A DNA stretch of 64,000 bases, from positions 1 to 64,000 of the forward strand of contig CAMEJJ010000005.1 in the NCBI GenBank assembly GCA_945919795.1. Direction: 5' to 3'. The notes beneath the pieces were generated by a model that was given only the letters and a program-made list of their open reading frames with translations, was not told where the DNA came from and did no database searches. The translations under genes were made by a program, and so were the position numbers. Below, in pieces: positions 9,289 to 18,237 of the stretch (position 1 is its first letter; each line of letters begins with the position of its first letter). This stretch comes from an uncultured Lachnospiraceae bacterium. GTDB taxonomy: Bacteria > Bacillota > Clostridia > Lachnospirales > Lachnospiraceae.

Positions 9289-9321
9289 AAAAAGAATAAG
9301 AGCACCCTTTCGGATGCCCTT
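9289..9321 (-). terminator. Intrinsic terminator after the CAP-domain gene
   Basis: On the minus strand AAGGGCATCC and GGGTGCTCTT form a ten-pair stem (two GU pairs) closed by a GAAA tetraloop, followed by ATTCTTTTT. It begins six bases past the stop codon. Confidence 0.85.
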
Positions 9322-9326
9322 ATCTA

Positions 9327-11048
9327 TTAACCTTCGCTATCAAGTCTGATAATAACGTAGTAGCCATAGCCGTTGGTGGCAATACCGATACCGACTTTGT
9401 TTACATTTTCATAAAGTAAATGTGCTTTATGAGCAGAGGAACGGTCAAACTGTGCAATGATATTATCTGCCAGTTCTTCGTTCGTTAAGTCCACCCACAT
9501 ATTATTTGACAGCATTACTTCTGATCTAGCAAGGTGTTCATCCCATCTTTCCGTAAGAGGTGTGTGACCGGGATAAATCATACTCTCGGCTGCCCGATAC
9601 ATGGCATCTTCTTCGATCCAGTAGTCCCACGTTACTTCGCCCACACCGTTAGCTACACGGTATTCATTTAAAGCACGAAGCACTTCGTTTCTGGCTAAGG
9701 ACTGTTCGTACTTTACATTGACGGTAAACGTCGGATAAGATTCCACTTCCATGATAACTTCTTCATCTGTGCTCATTTCAACCGTTTCTAACTGATTTTC
9801 GCTGACGCTCTCATTTGCAGGCTGTTCATCTTTCATATTAACCGTAGGTGCCGGATTAGCCTCAACTTCCATGGTAACTTCTTCTGCGCTCATCTCAACC
9901 GTTTCTAACGTGGTATCAGACTCCGTTTTTAGTCCGTACCGGCTCATGATTTCTTTGAATTCTTTGGAATGGGCAAAACCATACATGACTTCATCCCGGC
10001 TCTTTCCTCTTGCAAGTACCTGTAACCAGTATTCTTTACCTGCCGAATCCGAACTGCGGTCTAAGAATGTCTGATAACACACTTCCACAAACTGTTCATT
10101 AGAAAGGTTCTTTTCCCGAAATTCTTTTGAATGGAAAAACGCCTGTGCGACATCTAAAGCGGTTTTTTGCTTTGTATTGATTAAGTGGCACCAGTATTCC
10201 ACTCCTTCGGTTTCTCCGGTTCTGCCAAGTGCTTTCGTATAATTTCTTAATACAAAGTTTCGGACACCTGCATTGTAGATATTCGAGCCATCCCGTTCCA
10301 TGGTGCCTCTTGCAATCCCATAACTGTCACACAGGTTTGCAAATTCTTTGGAATTGACAAATCCGGATAATACATGAGTTCTGCTGTAGCCTTTATTTAA
10401 TACGCCCGTCCAGCATTCCCATCCTTCCGGATCTGCTTCCCTGTTAAAGAATGTCCGGTACAGTGTTGCAACAAATTCTTCATTGCTTAAGTTCCGGTTA
10501 ATAAATTCTTTGGAACAGAAAAATCCGCGCGCAATGGATGCACCGTCATATTCATAATTTTCCAAACCATTGGACCAGAACATTAATCCGTCGTATTCAG
10601 CATCGCGGTTTAACGCCACATTATACATCCTTTGGACAAAGGCTTCAATATTCTGCCGCTGTGGATTTTGTACCGGCTGTGACGGTTGTGACGGTTGTAC
10701 CGGTTGTGCCGGTTCCGTCGGTTGCGTTGGCTGCTCCGGTTGTGACGGCTACGTTGGCTGTTCCGGTTCGGAAGGATCCGTAGTACCGGTTCCGTATTTT
10801 TCATTGTAACAGGATTCATATACTGCTTTATCATTTTCCAAACGTGTGTCATATAATGCCCTTAATCCTTCTTCCGTGGTCTGTAATCCAAACCGACCTA
10901 AGAAAGCCGGATCATATTCTAATTCTACGCTCGTCCACGAATCGTTTGCAGGCGTAGGTGTATCGCATCTGGTAGCTGCGCCGACTGCAATGCTTCCGGC
11001 AAAGACAATGATCAGTGCAGACAGTGCCGTATATATTTTTTTCTTCAT
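9327..11048 (-). pseudogene. Secreted DUF4214 / CAP-domain protein, interrupted by an in-frame amber codon
   Basis: One reading frame of 574 codons carries a signal peptide (MKKKIYTALSALIIVFAGSI), a short N-terminal domain, and a Pro/Gln/Thr linker at codons ~93-128. About three DUF4214 repeats follow, each with the SKEF motif (FINRNLSNEEFVATLYRTFF). Then come two near-identical acidic repeats (LETVEMS..EEV.MEVE) and a CAP/SCP-like domain near the C-terminus (LNEYRVANGVGEVTW, AHKAHLL). The frame is broken only by TAG at 10749-10751 in the linker, where CAG (Gln) would fit the surrounding QPTQPSQP pattern. Unless the stop is suppressed, only a 99-residue secreted fragment is made, and the 433-residue remainder lacks a signal peptide. 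The ATG has GAGG 12 bases upstream. Confidence 0.85.
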
Positions 11049-11348
11049 AACTTCTTATTCCTCACAGAATATCTTTTTCTTTTGTATCTGCATTATAGCA
11101 CAATCTTTGTTTCTTTTACCACTGTAAGTTGGGATAATTTCTTACACACATTTCGTCGATGTAAACGCATGGCAGTGTAGTAAAAAACATTTCCACCTTT
11201 ATCGACTTGAAAAAAACATATGTATCATAATATAATACATATGATGTTGGGGAAAAGGTATATTTGCCCAATCGTAACAACGGGTTGCTACGCACTTTGT
11301 GCTCCCGCAATCCCAGATATCATATAAATAAGAAAGAAGGACCACACA
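11049..11348. other. Divergent intergenic region
   Basis: This 300-base gap separates the divergent CAP-domain gene and malic enzyme gene. It holds the promoter at 11207-11236 and a member of the dispersed GGTATCATGGGG repeat family at about 11239-11322, within the malic enzyme leader. The 64-codon open frame here has no ribosome binding site or protein-like composition. Confidence 0.7.
11207..11236 (+). promoter_or_regulatory. Putative promoter of malic enzyme
   Basis: TTGAAA (11207-11212) and TATAAT (11231-11236) are separated by 18 bases, about 113 bases before the malic enzyme ATG. The leader it would produce contains an imperfect palindromic repeat. Confidence 0.65.
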
Positions 11349-12500
11349 ATGACAGTGAATGAAAAAGCTTTAAAACTCCACGAAGAGTGGCAGGGAAAAC
11401 TCGAAACAACAGCAAAGGCATCTGTTAATTCCAGAGAAGATTTAGCACTTGCTTACACCCCCGGTGTTGCTGAACCTTGTAAGGTAATCGCAGAAAATCC
11501 CGATGATGTTTATAAATATACCATGAAGGCAAACACAGTTGCCGTTGTTTCTGACGGAAGCGCCGTATTAGGTCTTGGAAATATCGGTGCCAAAGCCGCT
11601 ATGCCGGTTATGGAAGGAAAGGCTGTTTTATTTAAAGAATTTGGTGGCGTTAATGCCGTTCCGATTTGTTTAGATACACAGGATACCGAAGAAATCATCA
11701 AAACCGTTACCTATCTGGCACCCGGTTTTGGCGGTATCAACTTGGAAGACATTTCCGCTCCCCGTTGTTTTGAAATTGAAGAAAGATTAAAAGAAACCTT
11801 AGACATTCCGGTATTCCATGATGATCAGCACGGAACCGCTATTGTTGTTTTGGCCGCTACTATTAATGCATTAAAGATTGTTAAGAAAAATAAAGAAGAC
11901 GTCCGTGTAGTTGTTAACGGTGCCGGTGCGGCAGGTGTTGCAATCACAAAATTATTATTAAATTATGGTATTAAAGATGTGATCATGTGTAACAGCAAGG
12001 GAATTGTTGCCAAAGGTGCTACCAGATTAAACTGGATGCAGGAAAAAATGCTTGAAGTCACAAATCTTGAAAACAAAACCGGCACACTGGCAGATGCTGT
12101 TGTCGGTGCTGATATCTTTGTCGGTGTTTCTGCTCCGAATACGTTAACACCTGAAATGGTTAAGACAATGGCAAAAGATCCGATTATCTTTGCTATGGCT
12201 AACCCGGTTCCGGAAATCATGCCTGACGTTGCCAAAGCCGCAGGTGCCAGAATCGTGGGAACCGGACGTAGTGATTTTCCGAATCAGATCAACAACGTGG
12301 TTGCATTCCCCGGCATTTTCAAAGGTGCTTTGGAAGGTCGTGCTCCACAGATTACCGAAGAAATGAAGTTAGCTGCTGCTTTCGCACTGGCAGATTTAGT
12401 TCCAGAAGATGAATTAAATGAAGACAACATTATGCCGGAAGCTTTCAATCCGGTTGTTGCCGAAACCGTTGCAGCTGCAGTTAAAGCTCATATCCAATAA
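11349..12500 (+). CDS. NAD(P)-dependent malic enzyme (oxaloacetate-decarboxylating malate dehydrogenase)
   Basis: 383 residues, the length of the short bacterial malic enzymes. They convert malate to pyruvate and CO2 with reduction of NAD or [15 protein letters not shown] near residue 36 is the family N-terminal signature. [21 protein letters not shown] and [11 protein letters not shown] give the metal and substrate sites, and [12 protein letters not shown] is the dinucleotide-binding glycine motif. The C-terminal phosphotransacetylase domain of long forms is absent. AAGAAGGA precedes the ATG. DUF4364 follows 88 bases downstream after a hairpin. Cofactor preference cannot be read from the sequence with confidence. 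Confidence 0.96.
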   Translation: MTVNEKALKLHEEWQGKLETTAKASVNSREDLALAYTPGVAEPCKVIAENPDDVYKYTMKANTVAVVSDGSAVLGLGNIGAKAAMPVMEGKAVLFKEFGGVNAVPICLDTQDTEEIIKTVTYLAPGFGGINLEDISAPRCFEIEERLKETLDIPVFHDDQHGTAIVVLAATINALKIVKKNKEDVRVVVNGAGAAGVAITKLLLNYGIKDVIMCNSKGIVAKGATRLNWMQEKMLEVTNLENKTGTLADAVVGADIFVGVSAPNTLTPEMVKTMAKDPIIFAMANPVPEIMPDVAKAAGARIVGTGRSDFPNQINNVVAFPGIFKGALEGRAPQITEEMKLAAAFALADLVPEDELNEDNIMPEAFNPVVAETVAAAVKAHIQ

Positions 12501-12516
12501 TAAGCTCCATTTTATC

Positions 12517-12546
12517 ATTATGTGGCTGCGAAATTTGCCACATAGA
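12517..12546. other. Hairpin between malic enzyme and DUF4364 genes
   Basis: TATGTGGC and GCCACATA form an eight-pair stem around TGCGAAATTT. No T run follows, so it is more likely an mRNA processing or stability element than a terminator. Confidence 0.5.
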
Positions 12547-12588
12547 GATAAAAGCGAGAACAAATATCAATAATAGGTTTACATAATT

Positions 12589-13104
12589 ATGACACAAGAA
12601 CCCATGACATTATACAAGCTGATTATCCTGTATATGTTGGATCGTGCAACACAGCCTCTGACAAAAGCTCAGATTGATGATTTTATCTTGGAAAAAGAAT
12701 ACACCAATTATCTGACACTACAGCAGGCGATTGCGGAATTATGTGAGATTCAGTTAATTTCAACCGAGACTTTCCATAATCGAACACAACTTATGTTAAC
12801 CGAAGAGGGCAAATCTACCATTGCACTTTTTCATAAACAAATTTCGGATGCAATCAAGCAGGAAGTTAGCGATTACTTACGTGAGCATGCCATAGAGTTG
12901 AGAAATGAAGTTTCCGTTACCGGACAGTATCAAAAGGTTTCTTCCAAAGCATATGAAACCGTTTTACGTGCCACCGAGCGTGGAGAACTTTTGATGGAAT
13001 TAAAAATCCTTGTTCCGGACGAAAAGACAGCCACAGCTGTATGCGAACAATGGCAGAAAAAAAATGAAGATATCTATGCATTGATTATGAAGGAATTGTT
13101 TTAA
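12589..13104 (+). CDS. DUF4364 family protein
   Basis: 171 residues starting MTQEPMTLYKLIILYMLDRA, the characteristic opening of DUF4364 proteins of Clostridia. The first 90 residues look like a winged helix (PLTKAQIDDFILEKEYTNYLTLQQAIAELCEIQLI) and the rest is an alpha/beta region ending in a helical tail. A DNA-binding role is plausible from that fold, but no function is established to my knowledge. It is co-directional with and 88 bases after malic enzyme, and is followed by a strong terminator. Confidence 0.88.
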   Translation: MTQEPMTLYKLIILYMLDRATQPLTKAQIDDFILEKEYTNYLTLQQAIAELCEIQLISTETFHNRTQLMLTEEGKSTIALFHKQISDAIKQEVSDYLREHAIELRNEVSVTGQYQKVSSKAYETVLRATERGELLMELKILVPDEKTATAVCEQWQKKNEDIYALIMKELF

Positions 13105-13129
13105 TCCCAAACGATTTCATACAAACAAT

Positions 13130-13174
13130 AAAAGGTTCAAATTTCGTTTCATTCGAACTTTGAACCTTTTTTAT
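13130..13174 (+). terminator. Intrinsic terminator after DUF4364
   Basis: AAAAGGTTCAAA pairs with TTTGAACCTTTT around an internal TTCG-containing loop and runs into T residues. It begins 25 bases past the stop. Confidence 0.9.
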
Positions 13175-13242
13175 TATTTTCCTTTTCGGATTTGTGTTAT
13201 TAGCGAACAAAAGGTAATGTTGTGATATACAATGAGAAAAGA

Positions 13243-14616
13243 TCACTTATCGCATTTCTTTCCATCATTTTTTCCACTACTATCGTCATTTTTCTCTTTC
13301 AGCCACTTCATATGTTCTTTCACCTTTTTTTCATAGCCGTTATCAGAAGGCTGATAGAATTCTTTTCCGTTTAATTCATATGGTAAATACTGCTGTTCCA
13401 CGTAATGTTTATCGTAGTCATGGGCATATAAATAACCAACACCGTGCCCAAGCTTAGCTGCTCCTTTATAATGTGCATCCTGCAAATGTGTCGGTATCGG
13501 CAGGTTGCCACTCTTTTGAACTTCGTTCGCCGCGGCAAAGACAGCCTCGCAACTGCAGTTACTCTTGGGGGCAGTTGCGATATAGGTTACCGCCTCCGCT
13601 AAAATAATCTGTGCCTCCGGCATTCCAACCCGTTCTACGGCAAGCGATGCGCTGACGGCAACATTTAAAGCATTCGGATCTGCCATTCCGACATCCTCGG
13701 CAGCACAAATCATAATGCGCCGTGCAATGAATGTCACACTTTCACCTGCATACAGCATACGAGCCAGATAATAGACAGCCGCATCCGGATCGGAGCCTCT
13801 CATACTTTTGATAAAGGCCGAAACGGTATCATAATGGTTATCTCCGTTTTTATCATACCGCATGATCCGCTTTTGAATGCATTCACCCGCCACCTCAAGC
13901 GTAATGTGTATTTTACCGTCTTCGCTTGGTTGCGTCGTCAATATGCCCAGTTCAATAGCATTTAATGCATGCCTTGCATCTCCGCCTGAGATGTCTGCCA
14001 GAAATTGTGCCGCATCCTCATCAATGACAGCGCCGTAAGCACCCATTCCTTTTTTTTCATCATAGACAGCTCTTTGAATGAGCTGATAAATATCGTCTTT
14101 TGACAAGGGTTTTAATTCGAAAACAATGGAACGGGAAATCAATGCTCCGTTTACCTCAAAATACGGATTCTCTGTTGTGGCACCAATCAAAACAATGGTT
14201 CCGTCTTCCACAAAAGGAAGCAGATAATCCTGCTGTCCCTTGTTAAAGCGGTGAATTTCATCCACAAACAAAATCGTCTTTTTCCCATACATTCCATAGG
14301 TATCTTTTGCCTTGGCAACGACCTCTTCCATATCCTTTTTGCCTGCCACAGTTGCATTAATCTGTGTGAATTCAGCACTGGTCGTATTGGCAATGACTTT
14401 TGCAAGTGTTGTTTTTCCGGTTCCCGGAGGTCCGTAAAAAATCACACTTCCCAGTTTGTCCGCCATGATTGCGCGGTACAATAACTTGTCTTTTCCTATA
14501 ATATGCTGCTGCCCAACCACTTCTTCGAGCGTTGTAGGACGCATACGTGCAGCTAATGGTGCTTCCTTTTCCTGGTTGTTTTGACGCATATAGTCAAATA
14601 AATTCATTCCATCCAT
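13243..14616 (-). CDS. rarA: Replication-associated recombination ATPase RarA (MgsA)
   Basis: AAA+ ATPase of the clamp-loader family that acts at stalled replication forks. 457 residues; Walker A GPPGTGKT at 62-69, Walker B LFVDEIHRF with DE at 119-120, and sensor 1 GATTENP. The N-terminal PLAARMRPTTLEEVVGQQHI and the C-terminal tetramerisation region with GVGYLYAHDYDKHY are typical. AGGAA lies about ten bases before the ATG. The gene is monocistronic; its leader contains a 15-base tandem repeat and a half copy of a palindromic repeat lies downstream at 13181-13198. The identification is secure. Confidence 0.96.
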   Translation of the reverse strand: MDGMNLFDYMRQNNQEKEAPLAARMRPTTLEEVVGQQHIIGKDKLLYRAIMADKLGSVIFYGPPGTGKTTLAKVIANTTSAEFTQINATVAGKKDMEEVVAKAKDTYGMYGKKTILFVDEIHRFNKGQQDYLLPFVEDGTIVLIGATTENPYFEVNGALISRSIVFELKPLSKDDIYQLIQRAVYDEKKGMGAYGAVIDEDAAQFLADISGGDARHALNAIELGILTTQPSEDGKIHITLEVAGECIQKRIMRYDKNGDNHYDTVSAFIKSMRGSDPDAAVYYLARMLYAGESVTFIARRIMICAAEDVGMADPNALNVAVSASLAVERVGMPEAQIILAEAVTYIATAPKSNCSCEAVFAAANEVQKSGNLPIPTHLQDAHYKGAAKLGHGVGYLYAHDYDKHYVEQQYLPYELNGKEFYQPSDNGYEKKVKEHMKWLKEKNDDSSGKNDGKKCDK

Positions 14617-14690
14617 AGACTTATATTCCTAAAAAATCTTATCTGTTTCCTTATGTATTGTAAAACCCTATCACATATCTTTTACCGTAC

Positions 14691-14730
14691 ATTTTCTTTT
14701 ACCACATTTTCTTTTACCACATTTTCTTTC
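14691..14730 (-). repeat. 15-base tandem repeat in the rarA leader
   Basis: Two exact units attttcttttaccac at 14691-14705 and 14706-14720 are followed by a partial third unit to 14730. They lie between a candidate promoter near 14741-14770 (TTGAAT, 17 bases, TATCAT on the minus strand) and rarA. Confidence 0.8.
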
Positions 14731-14835
14731 TTCATTCTATGATATACGAATCACAATTTTCATTCAATATCATTCTATAATAATTTTTCATCGATAATTT
14801 CAATGTTTTTCAAGAGAATTTCAATTTTTTGAGAT

Positions 14836-15546
14836 TTATTCCATAATGATTTCATCGACCGTAACAAATTCATAGCCTTCTTTTTGCAAATCATCAATAA
14901 CTGTTAAAGCAGCCATGACGCTTGGCTTATAAGAATCATGCATCAAAATAATCCCATTATCTTTTGCGTTTTCTTCAATCCGCCTTACAATTCCCGCAGC
15001 ATCCTCACAGCACCAGTCCAAAGGATCAATATTCCAAAGAACAACCAGCATGCCCGTCTGTTCCTCCAGACTTTCTTTATGACTTCCAAACGGCGGGCGG
15101 ATATACTGCGGTGTCTGACCAGTTATTTTTTCGATGACCTCATTCGTTTTTACAACTTCCTGATGAAGCAAAACCGTATCGGCATTTTTTAAATCCTTAT
15201 GATGAAAGGTATGATTGCCAATCAAATGGCCCTCTTCCTGAATGCGTTTGACCAAATCCGGATAGTTTTGTGCGGATTCTCCAAGCAAAAAAAACGTAGC
15301 ATGAATTCCGCGTTCTTTTAGTCCGTCCAACAACATGGGAGTATAAATCGGATTGGGACCGTCATCAAATGTCAGAGCAATCTTTTTAGTTGACATAACT
15401 TTGTCTTCATTTTCAGAAACCAATGCTGTATTTCTGCTGTCTGTCTCATTAATCATGTCATATTTTCCAAAGTATCCAAAGATGATCAAGGAAAGGGTAA
15501 ATAACAGACCGGCTATTGTCTTAGCATTTTTTAAACAGCGATTCAT
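14836..15546 (-). CDS. Polysaccharide deacetylase (NodB domain), membrane-anchored
   Basis: 236 residues with one N-terminal membrane segment (about 9-27) and an extracellular NodB domain. The metal and catalytic motifs are present: TFDDGPN (D61, D62), H112 and H116 in GNHTFHH, the RPPFG motif at 150-154, and a C-terminal LMHD. Family members remove N-acetyl groups from peptidoglycan or other GlcNAc polymers at the cell surface. GAGG lies five bases before the ATG. No other polysaccharide gene is adjacent. The enzyme class is secure; the substrate is inferred. Confidence 0.93.
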   Translation of the reverse strand: MNRCLKNAKTIAGLLFTLSLIIFGYFGKYDMINETDSRNTALVSENEDKVMSTKKIALTFDDGPNPIYTPMLLDGLKERGIHATFFLLGESAQNYPDLVKRIQEEGHLIGNHTFHHKDLKNADTVLLHQEVVKTNEVIEKITGQTPQYIRPPFGSHKESLEEQTGMLVVLWNIDPLDWCCEDAAGIVRRIEENAKDNGIILMHDSYKPSVMAALTVIDDLQKEGYEFVTVDEIIME

Positions 15547-15616
15547 GGATACCTCAAAAATGAATTTGTATAATATATGAATGTATTCTTATCATTATGC
15601 AGTAGGTATGTGCAAC

Positions 15617-17518
15617 CTACTCCTCCGACACAATTACAGAATCGGTATACTTTCTTTGCATATCGTGCCTTTTTTTCCGATTTTCAACCGAGTCAAAAAT
15701 AATGGAAAAGTCATAATCTTCCGGATATAATTCGGTGGCTGCCACATGCAATTTCACTCTCTTATGATTGATCCATATTTTTTTATTCGGAAGCTGCACT
15801 CTCAATACACCCTTTTCATTTATGGGCTCACAAACGATTCCGATCTTTTTCTCCGGAAAAACCATGACACTGTCACCGATATGAAACTTCTCACTAAGAT
15901 CTGTATGCTTCTTTACTGTTTTTGCTTTTACAATTTTCGTCGCGCTCTTCTTTGCAATGTTATGTTCCGGATTTTCGAACGTGTAGTTAGCAATTGCTTT
16001 CTCACCGTATGCAGCACGAATTGCCACTTTCAGCATTTCGCCCGGCATTCCCAATCTGTCCGCAATATAAAATGCACAGCTTTCACTGGCCTCTCCGATT
16101 ACCATTTGATAGGTAGGACGCAAGGTTTCTTTATCAAATGACATTCTTGCATTTACAATATCCAAAGCCTTATCTGCATATTCCTTTACTTCCGGATAAT
16201 GCGTTGTAACTAAAAAAATGGCGCCGCTTTTCCGAAGTTCTTCCAGTATCGCAATGGCAATCCCCATACCTTCCGTTGGATCTGTGCCGGAACCCAATTC
16301 ATCCATAATCACAAAACTGTCCTTATTTACTTCCCTTAATACTTCCAGCACATTCGTTATATGAGCTGAAAAAGTAGACAGATTTTCTGACAGATTTTGT
16401 CCATCACCAATATCGCACAGATAAGAACTATTCATACAGATATCAGCCTTTTTACATGTGACATGCAATCCGCATTGCGCCATGATGCAATTAAGCATAA
16501 CTGTTTTAATCGATACTGTTTTTCCTCCTGTGTTGGGACCTGTAATCACAATTCCCCTCACGTTTTCTCCCACTTCAAACTGCAACGGCACCGCAATCGT
16601 TTTATCCATTAGAGGATGTCTTGCATCAATCAAATGGATCCTCCGTTCCGTATTAATAATCGGTTCGCTCGCATCCATATTAAGACTTAGTTTGCCTTTT
16701 GAAAAAATAAAATCAAGTTTTTCAATCATTTTTAAATTTTCATGCAGCGCAGGTGCTGATGCCATAACCATGGCTGACAAAGTGTACAAGATGTTGTAAA
16801 CTTCGTTTTCTTCACTGATTTTTAACAGCTGCAGTTCTTCATAATTTTTAGCGGCACTTGCGGGTTCTATAAAAAGAGTACTTCCGGTTGAAGACTTATC
16901 AATCACGCTTCCGCATATCTTAAGCTTATAATCTTTTTTTACAGGAAGACAGATTCGTCCATTTCTGAATGTACAATAATTATCTGCCATACATTCCTTA
17001 TTTGAACGCAATATTTGCTCTGCCTTCTGCTTCATCTGTTCTTCACATTTTACAATCTGTTTCCGAATCTGTTCCAGTTCTTTTGATGCATAATCATCCA
17101 CTTCATCATTCCGGATTTTTTGACTGATTTCCTGTCCCAAGTCTGCAATAACATCCAGATTCTCATCATAATAGGCCAACGAATTCTGATACACTTTTCC
17201 CCTGGAAAGATAGTCTTTCAATCTTTTTATTACAACCAGTACTCTTTCTACTCTCTCTAACTGGTATGGAGTCAAACAGTCCCCCTTTTCTGCTATCAGC
17301 AATACTTCTTTTATTTCTGTTATATTCTGAAATGAGGGCGTTCCCAGTTTTTCGATGAGAAATCGTGCATCGGTTGTATCTTTCAACTGTTTCTTTAACT
17401 CATTTTCAGAAAAGAACAATTCGGTTTCCCTGATTTTTTCTTTTGCCCAGTCAGTAATTGCTAACTCTGACCATATTTCTTTTACCTTATCAAATTCAAT
17501 TTGTCTTTCTATATTCAT
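15617..17518 (-). CDS. MutS2-like ATPase lacking the Smr nuclease domain
   Basis: 633 residues. The N-terminal half has the MutS2-like core and lever helices. The ATPase carries Walker A GPNTGGKT, the signature LSTFSAHI, and Walker B FVIMDELGSGTDPTEG. The glycine-rich GSTLFIEP motif is typical of MutS2. After the ATPase, a basic linker and a short KOW-like segment (GDSVMVFPEKKIGIVCEP) follow, but there is no C-terminal Smr domain, so the protein is about 150 residues shorter than standard MutS2. Standard MutS2 acts in recombination control and ribosome rescue. This shorter form may be a paralogue with a different job. Confidence 0.85.
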   Translation of the reverse strand: MNIERQIEFDKVKEIWSELAITDWAKEKIRETELFFSENELKKQLKDTTDARFLIEKLGTPSFQNITEIKEVLLIAEKGDCLTPYQLERVERVLVVIKRLKDYLSRGKVYQNSLAYYDENLDVIADLGQEISQKIRNDEVDDYASKELEQIRKQIVKCEEQMKQKAEQILRSNKECMADNYCTFRNGRICLPVKKDYKLKICGSVIDKSSTGSTLFIEPASAAKNYEELQLLKISEENEVYNILYTLSAMVMASAPALHENLKMIEKLDFIFSKGKLSLNMDASEPIINTERRIHLIDARHPLMDKTIAVPLQFEVGENVRGIVITGPNTGGKTVSIKTVMLNCIMAQCGLHVTCKKADICMNSSYLCDIGDGQNLSENLSTFSAHITNVLEVLREVNKDSFVIMDELGSGTDPTEGMGIAIAILEELRKSGAIFLVTTHYPEVKEYADKALDIVNARMSFDKETLRPTYQMVIGEASESCAFYIADRLGMPGEMLKVAIRAAYGEKAIANYTFENPEHNIAKKSATKIVKAKTVKKHTDLSEKFHIGDSVMVFPEKKIGIVCEPINEKGVLRVQLPNKKIWINHKRVKLHVAATELYPEDYDFSIIFDSVENRKKRHDMQRKYTDSVIVSEE

Positions 17519-17554
17519 TTTCTTTTCCTTTCAAATAAAACTTACTCTTTTTTT

Positions 17555-17647
17555 CGATTGTGTTCCTGAGAAAGTTCGCTATCCTACAGACTGTATGTGG
17601 CTGTCAGCTCTTAATGAGCAAGGTATTACAAATTTGTACAGTTACTC
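17555..17647 (+). repeat. Half copy of MITE-like palindromic element
   Basis: It shares a terminal CGATTGTGTTCCTGAGAAAG-like end, CAGACTGTATGTGG.GTCAGC and TTAATGAGCA in the same order as the left half of the element at 62628-62797. The right half and right terminal repeat are missing. It lies about 35 bases upstream of the MutS2-like gene. Confidence 0.7.
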
Positions 17648-17677
17648 GCCGTAAAAAATGACCACAGCTACCTTAAT

Positions 17678-17752
17678 CATATGATGTCGGGTCAAAAGGT
17701 ATTTTGCCCCTTGATACCAAAGGATTGCTACTTCTGGTATCATCACATTAAG
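17678..17752 (+). repeat. Dispersed GGTATCATGGGG-family repeat, copy facing right
   Basis: It reads ATGATGTCGGGTCAAAAGG, then TATTTTGCCCC, TGATACCAA and GGATTGCTAC, and ends TGGTATCAT. The reverse complement of 18238-18312 matches it over nearly its whole length, so the two form a large inverted pair. Confidence 0.75.
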
Positions 17753-18048
17753 ATACTATGGTCGTTATCATTTTCAATATATCAAAAGTAATAAAAAAGC
17801 ATGACCATATAGCCATGCTTAATCTTCCATAAAAACAATACAACAGATATACCACAATATTAAGCAATCGTAAGGCGAAACCGTTGACAGCGCATACGTC
17901 AACAAAAGGGCAAAATCCTAGCATAAACTAAAATCACCCTTGCAATATTTATTTTGCAACTTTCTCCATTACAATCACAATTAACAAACAAATGTCTCCT
18001 AAAAAAACTTTTTCTCAATTATACAATTCCCTACACGATTGGTCAAGT

Positions 18049-18092
18049 ATTAAATCCCTATGCCGCTAAGATTAAATCCCAATGCCGCTAAG
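18049..18092 (+). repeat. 22-base tandem duplication
   Basis: Two adjacent 22-base units that differ at one base; the core is AATCCC, T or A, ATGCCGCTAAG. Function unknown. Confidence 0.85.
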
Positions 18093-18153
18093 ACAGTATT
18101 ATTTTGGGAGACGGTTCTTCTGTCATGAGGAGTGTCCCCATGAGTGCTTGTCC

Positions 18154-18183
18154 TTGACAAAAACATAGCAAAAATGTTATCAT
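18154..18183 (+). promoter_or_regulatory. Strong promoter candidate
   Basis: TTGACA at 18154-18159 is an exact consensus -35 and TATCAT at 18178-18183 a good -10, 18 bases apart. Transcription would start near 18190, only a few bases before a terminator hairpin. Confidence 0.65.
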
Positions 18184-18193
18184 GCCCCCATGC

Positions 18194-18231
18194 AAGGGTG
18201 CTCGTAAATCTGAGCGCCCTTTGATTTTTTA
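18194..18231 (+). terminator. Terminator or attenuator before the M20 peptidase gene
   Basis: AAGGGTGCTC and GAGCGCCCTT form a ten-base-pair stem with one central GU-type mismatch and a GTAAATCT loop, followed by TGATTTTTT. It lies 110 bases before the peptidase start. Confidence 0.75.
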
Positions 18232-18237
18232 TCATCA

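Noticed and set aside
10538-10852. Open frames with Cys/Gly or Val/Ala repeats opposite the CAP-domain gene
   Set aside because: They are shadows of the Pro/Gln linker repeat in the real minus-strand gene.
11116-11310. 64-codon minus-strand open frame before malic enzyme
   Set aside because: No ribosome binding site, unlikely composition, and it overlaps a dispersed repeat and the malic enzyme promoter.
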